Source: Rhododendron vialii
Lineage: Eukaryota > Streptophyta > Magnoliopsida > Ericales > Ericaceae
NCBI RefSeq assembly: GCF_030253575.1
Contig: NC_080557.1
Coordinates: 5,637,001 to 5,701,000, forward strand
Direction of reading: 5' to 3'
Length of the DNA: 64,000 nt
The position numbers were made by a program, and so were the translations under genes. Positions 56,017 to 64,000 of the stretch are shown here, in pieces; within the stretch, counting starts at the first letter, position 1, and each line of letters starts with the position of its first letter. Under the pieces are notes generated by a model that was not told the origin of the DNA, did no database searches, and was given only the letters and a program-made list of their open reading frames with translations.

Positions 56017-57585
56017 CTAATTATGAACAGCTGGGTTGATCATATCAGGGCAGGTGTAAACTGAACAGAATGACTGCACACCCGTGAGCAACAAGAGCAA
56101 AATGCCTGCAAAAACTGTCAAAATCTTCCAAGAACCAAACACATACTTCCTCACGCCGGAATAAATCCGAACCCTCCGCGAATTATAGAAGAACTTGTTC
56201 ACATCCTCAATCGTTTTATCGAAATATGGAGCATTCGTTAACCGTACAGATTTCCCAATCCCATCAAACAGTTGTAAGACCGCATCATCGCTTTTCAGTT
56301 GGTTTACAATGATTTTCTTTTCCCTGAGCAATTTTGCATCCCCAGCAGTGTCAATAATGCCGTCTAGTAACTCGGTGTGCCGTGCAAAAACAAGGGAATC
56401 GGACGCTGTTGATGCTTCGTACGCAATCAGGTTTCGTATTATGACTTCCGAGTGGACGTTCAAGGTGATGATCGGAAGGTAAAAAAAATTTTCCTTGTCA
56501 TCGAACTTGATTGTCAAAATGTCACCAGTGGTTGGGCAGAATTCCACCCCTGCAATTTCGGAAAGGTTTGAAGCTGAAGGTATCATGATTTTCTCTACTT
56601 GAACTGGTTTGGGTTGCGAATTTTCAGGTTTTATGCTTTCTTTGGCTTTCGCAGCTAGGAAGGACAGCGCGGGAACCCTAGTAATAGTCTTCTTAACACT
56701 GTCTGCTATTTTCTTGATAATTTTAAGACTGGATAAGACTTCCCAAAGGGTAGTAAAAATTTGACAGGAATTAGCTGAATCGGCTTGTTGGCTTGATTTG
56801 GACTCTGTAACACTCTTTTGGGTCCCGGGGGCTTCCTGAGTTAACTGGTCTGCCAATGCGGGCACGATCATATGGTACAAAAGGTCTAACAAATGGGAAC
56901 AATCGAGAACTCTGGTCAAAGGAAAGTCCTCCTTTAGTTTGACAGGAGAAATCGAGTGACAAAAAGTCGTCAAGATCAACGGCAAACAGTTATCATGAAG
57001 ATCGTCTTGCGAGATTTGGATGGATATGATTTTGCTGAACAGAAAGAAGGGGATTTGGTTCTCAAGCAGCATGACATCACTTAGGATCGAGTCGTGGAAC
57101 AATTTTCTTCCCGCGGAGTCAACTAAATGAGCTGCTTCAGAATCATCTTTGTTCGTAAATATCTGAAGAAATTCGAGCAAAAACAAGCCATCAATGGCCA
57201 TTATCCACATTAGGGTATTGCCTTCAATGTCCAAATACTTGTGGTAACAACCGTAACATGCCCGAACCGTGTACTCGAATTCCATAAGCTTATCCACGAG
57301 TAGCTCGAATTCCTGGGTTTTGAACTGCTTCTGGAGCCGAGTTGCGGCAGCGAGCTTGTACAGTTCCATACCGTAGAGATCGGGATCGCAATGGTGGTAC
57401 GGCCCCAAACCCATAAGCTGAGGCATGTAAGCTTCTGGCTTGAAAGAAGCTAGAGCTGCAGGAATGTTAAAGATGCACGCAGGAACTTCCATGTCAACTT
57501 TGACTTCTTCTTCCACAATTTTTTTGATCTGGTTGATCCATTGTTTCTCATGAGATCTTGAATCAAATATTGATGATTTTGCCAT
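56017..57585 (-). CDS. DUF247 (UPF0481) protein with C-terminal membrane anchor
   Basis: Single-exon frame of 522 residues, full length for the plant DUF247 family, like Arabidopsis At3g02645. Family blocks in order: CIFNIPAALASFKPEAYMPQ and LMGLGPYHH near the N-terminus, DGLFLLEFLQ, SDVMLLENQIPFFLF, then a variable Ser/Lys-rich middle. The C-terminal half has GVEFCPTTGDILTIKFDD, LPIITLNVHSEVIIRNLIAYE and NKFFYNSRRVRIYSG, and a hydrophobic segment (ILTVFAGILLLLL) about 30 residues from the end, probably a membrane anchor. Function is mostly unknown; DUF247 genes take part in grass self-incompatibility, but that should not be carried over to this gene. ATG at 57585 precedes the conserved start. 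No damage is seen. A hAT element begins 43 bases upstream. Confidence 0.93.
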   Translation of the reverse strand: MAKSSIFDSRSHEKQWINQIKKIVEEEVKVDMEVPACIFNIPAALASFKPEAYMPQLMGLGPYHHCDPDLYGMELYKLAAATRLQKQFKTQEFELLVDKLMEFEYTVRACYGCYHKYLDIEGNTLMWIMAIDGLFLLEFLQIFTNKDDSEAAHLVDSAGRKLFHDSILSDVMLLENQIPFFLFSKIISIQISQDDLHDNCLPLILTTFCHSISPVKLKEDFPLTRVLDCSHLLDLLYHMIVPALADQLTQEAPGTQKSVTESKSSQQADSANSCQIFTTLWEVLSSLKIIKKIADSVKKTITRVPALSFLAAKAKESIKPENSQPKPVQVEKIMIPSASNLSEIAGVEFCPTTGDILTIKFDDKENFFYLPIITLNVHSEVIIRNLIAYEASTASDSLVFARHTELLDGIIDTAGDAKLLREKKIIVNQLKSDDAVLQLFDGIGKSVRLTNAPYFDKTIEDVNKFFYNSRRVRIYSGVRKYVFGSWKILTVFAGILLLLLTGVQSFCSVYTCPDMINPAVHN

Positions 57586-57627
57586 GTTAATGTTGAATGG
57601 ATGATATTTTTGAATACTTGTTTATAT

Positions 57628-58190
57628 TAGGGCTATCCAAGAAAAATCAAAAATCATGAAACCGGTCCGGATCGAACCGATCCATGCCTTTTGGATTTTA
57701 TCCCTGGATCAATGGTTCGAACACAAATTCAAAAATTAAAAAACCGTGAGATACGGATTAAAATTGGATTTTCATTTCGAAACCTTGGATTAACCGAACC
57801 GAACTGTGAAATATTTAAAGTATACATCTATATGTGTAATATTTATAAATAATTGTAACTTTACTAATTGTTATGAATTTTTTTCTAACAATTTTACATT
57901 ATTATGACGATATATAAAACTTAAGGGATAATAAGTGTGATGTTATGAAATGTCATAACTAATAAGTATTTGCACTTTGCATTTTTAGTTGGCAGTAGCA
58001 TCATTTTATTTTTATAGAAGGAAATTCGTGGATAAAATCAGGATCGGACCGTGACTCACAGTTCGGATTGGAACCGAACCGTGAAACTTTTGGATTACGA
58101 TTGGATTGCAATATTTTCCAAAAATCGTGAGATATGGATTAGAATTGATTTCATTGGAATCCGATCCAATCCGAACCGTGAACAGCCTTA
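57628..58190. mobile_element. hAT element upstream of the DUF247 gene (563 bp)
   Basis: Ends TAGGGCTATCCA and, inverted, TAAGGCTGTTCA. Perfect 8-bp duplication gtttatat at 57620-57627 and 58191-58198. Subterminal regions carry ggatcgaaccg/aaccgaaccgtgaa words. It sits only 43 bases from the DUF247 start codon. Confidence 0.93.
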
Positions 58191-58248
58191 GTTTATATAT
58201 ACAAGAGGTAAGGGGTGTAGTACATGTTGAAAATGACATAAAATGATA

Positions 58249-58520
58249 CTCCCTCCGTCCCTTTTTAAATGTCCTACTTCGTAATTCCAACTTATTAAAA
58301 AAACATCATCATTATACTTTTCACATCAACTTTTTCCTCCACTTTCCCTACTTACCCATCATCATTACACTTTTTACTCACTAACTTTTTAAAATGGAAT
58401 CTATTTTTAGGGACAAAATAGACAATGTACCAACTTTTACCCACTAACTTTACCAAATGGACACTTATTAAGGGACAGCCCAAAATGGAATACTGGACCA
58501 TAATAAAGGGACGGAGGGAG
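58249..58520. mobile_element. mariner/Stowaway-type MITE (272 bp)
   Basis: Perfect 13-bp inverted ends CTCCCTCCGTCCC, flanked by TA at 58247-58248 and 58521-58522. Confidence 0.95.
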
Positions 58521-58809
58521 TAGATTTTAAAGGTTTGGTGTGTAGTACTAATCCTCATAAGTGTGTTTATTTTTTTAAATTATAACTTGTGTTAGTAATT
58601 TCTTACTAATATATAGTGCAAGAAATTTGACACGTGAAAACATACAACTTTTGTAAATTTCTTAATAAATGGTAAAAATTGATCTTTATACTCTCCTAAT
58701 TAATGCAAACACTCAACATTTCCTAGAATATGTTAAAAGTGTTTGCATGTGGGGACTGTTTCGTAAATTTATCTACTAAAAGACGAAAAAAGAAGTGTTC
58801 GCATCAATT

Positions 58810-59491
58810 TTTTTTTTGTCAAAAGTAAAAAGATTGTATTGATAAACGCCCAATAACACTTACAAAATGAAATCATTACAAAGAACTTGGATAAAGCTAA
58901 ACTAATCGTCTAACAAATAAAAAACAAGTAAATTGATTACAAGACAATCGATATCTTTCATCCTAACTTAGACGTGGCCTAACACAATAGAGAGACTTTT
59001 AAAGACAAAAGACACCAAATACCGAGATAATCAGATGCACTCCACTCAAGTATGAATGCACCAATGAACTCCCAAGAACTACAGATCTGCCAAGCTATCA
59101 GGGGTTGCCTCGCCAAAGATATCGTATAGGGATAGAACGCTGAGCACAGATATTATTGTGAAACAACCTCGATTAAGAGAATCCGATCTGTAGACAAAAT
59201 TCGTCCAAAGACGAAACTAATAACTCTCGTTGAACGAGAGACAAAACTCTCACAGATCAAATGACAAGTTGTAGATCTGGAGAGACAGAAGGGAAAAAAA
59301 TAAAAACAAATAAAGGGAGTCGGTAGTACCATGGCCTTCCCCTCCCGCCGCTGCACACGGGTATGGAACCCACGGAGGGAGGGGAAGGGAGAAGATTGAG
59401 GAGTTGTGGTGGCTAGGGTTGAGAGAAAGGAAGAGAGAGATAGGATTGAGAGAGAGATAATTATGGAACTACAAGGTTGCGGGTTTCATTC
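58810..59491 (-). mobile_element. 5'-truncated LINE insertion (682 bp)
   Basis: A poly-T run at its left edge is the A-tail of a minus-strand element. Perfect 14-bp duplication tgttcgcatcaatt at 58796-58809 and 59492-59505. No complete reverse transcriptase is present. Confidence 0.9.
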
Positions 59492-59705
59492 TGTTCGCAT
59501 CAATTAGGAGGGTGTAAAAATCAAATTTTTAAATGGTGCAAGAAATACAAAGTTTGACAGTTTCTTAATAAATGCTGCAAGAAATTTGGCAGTGTCTATT
59601 TTTATGCCTACCACTTTTTACGTGCAATGATAAGTTAGAGATTAGGATTATTTTGTTTTTATTATCTTCTCTTGTGATAAGTTTAACGAATATTGCCAAG
59701 CTACC

Positions 59706-60540
59706 GTGGAAATGAGGACTGCGAGCGAAACCAATCAACCAGAGGCAGCTCCGGCTTGGCAACCGCCGCCTCACGGGGTTATCAAAATCAGGGCCGATTC
59801 AAGATATTTGAATGTCCTAGGTGGAATGGTGAAACGGGCCCTACATAAATATCTTAATTTAAAAATAATAAACAAAAATACTTATCTATATATCATTTTC
59901 GTTCATACTATTTAACATGGTAAATATTTTGGCCTTAATAGCTTGTCCGGTTGCTATAATAGTCAATGGACTCGGGTTTGAATCATAATAGCTCCAATTT
60001 GTGTGATAAATTTTTTTTTTTTTTGGCAAACATACACTCCAAAAAAGTATCCTACCAGGATTTGAACTCAAGTATCTTACGTGAACAAAAATGATACTCA
60101 CACAATAATTCAAATACAACCTCTCATATACGTATGGGCTCCACACATACTACTATCTATAGGTCCCACATGTATGTGAGAGGTTTTGTGAGTAGCATTG
60201 TCCTTATGTGAAAGAGCAAACAGTTTACCGCTAAACAATCAAAGGAGTTAGTATTATAGTGGAGCACAGAAAATATATATACTTATCTAAGAAGGAGTGT
60301 TCCATTTTTTGCCCAAAATGTAGAGGCCCAAGGTAGTGACCTCTTGGGCTGGCCCTGATCAAAATCAATGTTGATGGAGCTTTTGTTAAGGAAACTGCTA
60401 AGGGAGGCATGGGTTTTGTTATTAGAGGTGAAATGTGGAATAAATATCATGGACATGAAAGCTATTCCTATTCCATAATAGCTTCCACCACTTTTTCGGT
60501 GACCATTTTTTCGCGCCAAGAGTCTTGGAAAAGTGAACAT
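59706..60540 (+). pseudogene. RNase H-like (RVT_3) relic split by a hAT element
   Basis: The plus-strand left part (59706-59788) ends APAWQPPPHGVIKI, and the right part (from 60358) continues IKINVDGAFVKETAKGGMGF, then VIRGEMWNKYHGHESYS. 'W-x-P-P-x-G-x-x-K-x-N-x-D-G-A' followed by 'GG-x-G-x-V-I-R' is the start of the RNase H domain of plant LINEs and LINE-derived genes. The hAT element at 59789-60357 sits between the two. The C-terminal part of the domain is not present, and no reverse transcriptase was found upstream. Confidence 0.8.
59789..60357. mobile_element. hAT element (569 bp) inside the RNase H relic
   Basis: Ends CAGGGCCGATTCAAGA and, inverted, CAGGGCCAGCCCAAGAG. Perfect 8-bp duplication atcaaaat at 59781-59788 and 60358-60365. 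The termini match those of 8652-9035, so the two belong to one family. Confidence 0.95.
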
Positions 60541-60786
60541 GAAAATTCTAAAAAAACATATATAACGACTGACGCTTTGTGGTGATTACAACTGTTGCGT
60601 AGAGCGGTTAGATAGAACGGATAATTTATATAAGTTGAGACTACGTTACATTCCAATGCATCTTCTAGGCTATGTATAAAGCCGAGAAAAAGAAAACCAA
60701 AAATTTATGCGAATTTCGTGTATTTATCTCCTAGGCCTAAACTTCATTTTTTCCGGCCTTCTGCTTCCTGTAATTTCTTCTTTATA

Positions 60787-61845
60787 TCACTCCTCCTTGT
60801 TACAGCAGCAAGCTAAGAAGTTTGGGGTCAACTTCCTGCATACACCTCCATTTGTGTAGGTTTTGTCATAGCAGGACTGGTTACAGTCGGTTTTCAATTT
60901 GATGCAGCGTCCCGGTATAAACTTGCACATGTCTCGGTCAATTGCTTGCCCTGTGATTCAACCAGTAAAAATCTTTACAATAAACTGAGCAAAAAACATA
61001 AAGAAATTAACTTTTCAATGAGAAAATTGCTAGTACTATCTGCAAATAACAGGGGTCAAGGTCGGCCAGTGAAATGATGGGGAGATAAGCTTCATCGTTT
61101 GAGAGGGAAACAGTTTGAATCATCAGTTAAGGCTCTTGAACGACCGCTCGGTGATGAAGGAGGTATGGGCGCAGAGACAGTATAGTGGAGGTTTGCCTAG
61201 AAGTATACCTACGTTTCTTTTATTCTTATTGATTAAAATTAGAAGATTCCTCTTTCGCACGGCAAAATAAAAGCAAAAACATTGGTAAAAGAAGGGTAAT
61301 CTTGTACCTCCAACTTTTTATTTTCCTTCTAACTCTTCTTTTTACACGTGATAAGGTACGTAGTTTTGAAATTTCGCATGAGTAAACAAAAAATGAGTGA
61401 AGAAAATTTAGCCTAGATCATTTATCGACACAAAAAAAACTTGTAGATATTTCCTTTCATGAATTCACTACCCTTTTTTAATCATAAAAGAAAAAAAAAG
61501 ATTTATAGACATATATAGAGCTCTCTGCATGACACGACACGGTCAAAAACATGTGTAAGTCTCTTTAACATGGTGATTGGTCTCTCGAATTTTTTGAGAG
61601 GGGAAGTCCATATGTTTTCCTTCACGTCCCCAATTCTTAGCGTCCATTTTTATTTTTTTTGGATATCGACGAGTCCTGAAACTATTTAAATTCCAAACGA
61701 ACTTTGTAGAAAATAACGAGTAAATGTGGAAATTTAACAATATGAGTTGAGATAAGAAGTTTTTACCCAAACCCAAACCCAAAACGACGCATGAAATCAG
61801 TAGAAACAAACGCCCGTTGCTTGGGGAACTATGTCTGATGGCCAT
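60787..61845 (-). CDS. defensin-like cysteine-rich secreted peptide
   Basis: Exon 1 (61845-61767) encodes a signal peptide (NGRLFLLISCVVLGLGL) and ends in phase 1 before GTAAAA. Exon 2 (60950-60787) follows ATCACAG and encodes QAIDRDMCKFIPGRCIKLK, then TDCNQSCYDKTYTNGGVC, then RKLTPNFLACCCNKEE-stop. The product is 80 residues with eight cysteines in the mature part, spaced C-x6-C-x6-C-x3-C-x10-C-x9-C-C-C. One intron just after the signal peptide and eight cysteines are features of plant defensin-like (DEFL/LCR) genes, which act in defence or in reproductive signalling. The triple Cys end is uncommon. The 816-base intron holds no other gene. The role is inferred from structure only. Confidence 0.82.
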
Positions 61846-63073
61846 GGCTTCCTCCTCCCTCTTGATTGAATATGAAAAAAAGATATCTCTGCACTAAAAA
61901 AATTTCTTTGAATTCTGGAATTAATCTTATCAGAACAAACGCCCCTTACCTATAGGACATGATTAATTAGGTAAATTTGATTAAGTGGTTACACTTTGTG
62001 TTCTAACATTTGTAATTAATGGAGTAAATTAATTAAGTTGAAATGATTAAACGTGAACATAGGTTCATTAAACCTGAGCGGTATTCGTTTAATTGGTATC
62101 TAATTATAACGTAGGAATCTTTAGTATGGGAGTCGAATTCAAACATTTTTATCAAAACGTAAATAGACTTCGTGTTACGGATGACATAAACGCAAGGGGT
62201 TCATCATGGATTCGAGGACCCTGTAGCGCTCCAGGCGAGCTACATGGTGTATTATTTTATCTGGACCGTCATTCTCTACAATTAATGATCCGGATTTTAT
62301 ACCATTTGATAACGTTGTTTCGTTGCCTGCCCCATAATGGCAAAGCCATGTAGGGGTTGGGTGGGGCCAAGACCACCCTCCCCCACTTTGGAATTTACTA
62401 GTATTTTTAGTTTCGGATGTGAAATTTTTTTTTTTTCCAACAAGACAAATCCTATTCCTATTCTGTTAACGCCCAGTTGTGGCTTCCCCCACCCTCACAC
62501 ACATACACACAAAGAACCGAGGAGCTAAACGGATATTTGCTATTGAACCATGCCCCCAAATCAAAGTCGAAGGGCATCAGAGAGGGCAAGTATAGAGACC
62601 CAAATCTGTGCACATTACCATGCTTCCTTCATTCAAGAGAGCGGTATACAAGAAATATATTTACATCATGTCTGGTCGTATCATGGTCCTGTGTCCATAC
62701 CCGTACTTCTAAACCACACACCAAACCAAAGGTGACTTTGTGAACATACAAATATTGCAACTCATTTACCATAATAAAAATTGAACACTAATGCATTATT
62801 TCCAGCCTCTGCCAAACACCATAGATATATTATATCCATATCCAATCAAATCGAACACAGACAAAAGAGAATCCACAAAACCAGTTAAAAACCTTGGCAA
62901 AGTTTACATTTACAAAGGAACTTCAATCGTTAAAAAGACGTCACCTTGAGTGCACTTTCGTTACAGAGGAACAAGCTTTAACGTACAGAAGCTAAACAGA
63001 GAGTAAAGATTTATTGGATGAACCTTGAGAAAAAGGGACACAAACAAAGTCACAACTAGTACATTGGCTTCAG
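61846..63073. other. intergenic, no gene seen
   Basis: Holds the promoter side of the defensin-like gene at the left and the 3' untranslated region of the LRR gene at the right. No other gene or clear element ends recognised. Confidence 0.45.
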
Positions 63074-64000
63074 CTATGTCTTTCGGAACATGGACAGCCT
63101 GGGAAAGTTATCCACAACAAAGTAGTAGCTTTCTGTCAAGCACAGTCCAATGAGGTTGAACCATGCCCTCCGCCAGTAAGGATTGATATAAAGAACCAGA
63201 ATGATTCCGAGCAAGACTGTTATGTACGAACCAACAAAACTCCCGTAGAAAGCATTCGCGTCTAACCAACTATCTGCTTCCTGATTCTCTGGGGCGTTTG
63301 GCACCTGCGGCTGTGCCACAATCTTATTGCAACTGTTATGCAGTGGAGGTCCACAGAGAAGAGGATTCTCATCATAGCTACTTTCCTCAAAAGTCGCAAA
63401 TTGACCCTTCCGGTCTGGAGTTTTACCTGATAAGTCGTTGTGTGCCACGCTGAAGACTGCCAAGGAGTTCAAGTCAACTAGTTGAGAGGGGATTTCCCCT
63501 TTCAAGAAGTTGTAAGAAAGATCCAAACTCTCTAATTGCCTCAGGTTTGAGAACGTTGCCGGAATGGGCCCGGATAAATTGTTATGCGACAAGTTCAGTG
63601 CACGGATGTGGCTCAAGTTTCCAATTTCAGGTGGGATTTCACCAGTAAATTGGTTGAAAGAGAAATCAATGCCTGACATGATGGAGAGGATTTTGGCGTT
63701 GTAAGAATAGGAATTCCACTTAGTGTTGAACACCACAACTTGTTTCAAATCATATTTTCCATAGCCGTTTGGAGAATCATAGCGCCAGGAGTCTTTTCTT
63801 GTTTGGGATAACATTGTGCTATTCACGAACAAAAACGATTGCTTCAAAATGAACCCACCCGCTACATAAAAAGGGAGTGTCATGTCATTGGTTCCAAAAC
63901 GATTTATCTTGCCCAAGCAAGGTGGCAACGAACCAGAAAGATTATTTCGAGAAACATCAAGCATTGCCAATCGGTCTAATTGGCACAACTGACTAGGAAT
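63074..64000 (-). CDS. LRR receptor-like protein (RLP), 3' part, runs off the window
   Basis: The frame is open to the window edge (IPSQLCQLDRLAMLD), so the start lies beyond 64000. Visible parts in order: one LRR (LDVSRNNLSGSLPPCLG), an island region (~residues 30-110) without repeats, four LRRs (IDFSFNQFTGEIPPEIGNL, LNLSHNNLSGPIPATFSNL, LDLSYNFLKGEIPSQLVDL and VAHNDLSGKTP), a cap (NPLLCGPPLHNSC), an acidic juxtamembrane stretch (ENQEADSWLD), one membrane helix (SYITVLLGIILVLYI), and a short cytoplasmic tail. There is no kinase domain, so it is an RLP, a class of cell-surface sensors in immunity or development that act with SOBIR1-type kinases. The island before the last four LRRs is typical. 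No damage is visible. Confidence 0.93.
   Translation of the reverse strand: MPSQLCQLDRLAMLDVSRNNLSGSLPPCLGKINRFGTNDMTLPFYVAGGFILKQSFLFVNSTMLSQTRKDSWRYDSPNGYGKYDLKQVVVFNTKWNSYSYNAKILSIMSGIDFSFNQFTGEIPPEIGNLSHIRALNLSHNNLSGPIPATFSNLRQLESLDLSYNFLKGEIPSQLVDLNSLAVFSVAHNDLSGKTPDRKGQFATFEESSYDENPLLCGPPLHNSCNKIVAQPQVPNAPENQEADSWLDANAFYGSFVGSYITVLLGIILVLYINPYWRRAWFNLIGLCLTESYYFVVDNFPRLSMFRKT

Overview
The window is nuclear DNA of a flowering plant, most likely a eudicot. It has plant-only protein families (a FAR1-related FRS gene, a DUF247 gene, an LRR receptor-like protein, CRR6, RGF/GOLVEN peptide genes), short GT-AG introns, AT-rich intergenic DNA, and dense plant-type transposons (hAT, PIF/Harbinger and mariner MITEs, L1-like LINEs, tRNA-derived SINEs, solo LTRs). 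I cannot name the species from the sequence alone.

Layout. 1-3.6 kb: an FRS/MULE-transposase-derived gene on the minus strand, broken by one in-frame amber codon. 4.3-7.1 kb: tandem repeats, microsatellites and a two-exon relic of an organellar threonyl-tRNA synthetase gene. 7.2-28.1 kb: four diverged tandem copies of a roughly 5-7 kb segment. Each copy carries a minus-strand, three-exon gene for a small secreted peptide precursor of the ROOT MERISTEM GROWTH FACTOR / GOLVEN / CLE-LIKE (RGF/GLV/CLEL) family. Copy A has lost its peptide exon, B and C are intact with identical peptide motifs, and D has a rebuilt exon 2 and an altered peptide. 30.3-32.3 kb: two further peptide cassettes of the same family (E and F). 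They appear to have only one signal-peptide exon between them. 33-47 kb: transposon-rich DNA with no confident gene. 47.5-49.7 kb: a four-exon CRR6 gene (chloroplast NDH complex assembly). 50-55.9 kb: nested hAT elements, tandem repeats and a SINE. 56.0-57.6 kb: an intact single-exon DUF247 gene. 57.6-60.5 kb: hAT, mariner and LINE insertions, including an RNase H-like relic split by a hAT element. 60.8-61.8 kb: a two-exon defensin-like cysteine-rich peptide gene. 63.1-64 kb: the 3' end of an LRR receptor-like protein gene that runs off the window.

The main story is the peptide cluster. Six RGF/GLV loci lie within 25 kb, all on the minus strand, with the same intron phases (phase 1 after the signal-peptide exon, phase 0 before the peptide exon). 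None of them is visible as one long ORF; they were assembled here by hand from splice sites and cross-copy comparison. The tandem copies also provide empty sites that prove several transposon insertions (a mariner MITE, a LINE and two solo LTRs).

All gene models come from reading the sequence. No database search, alignment program or expression data was used.
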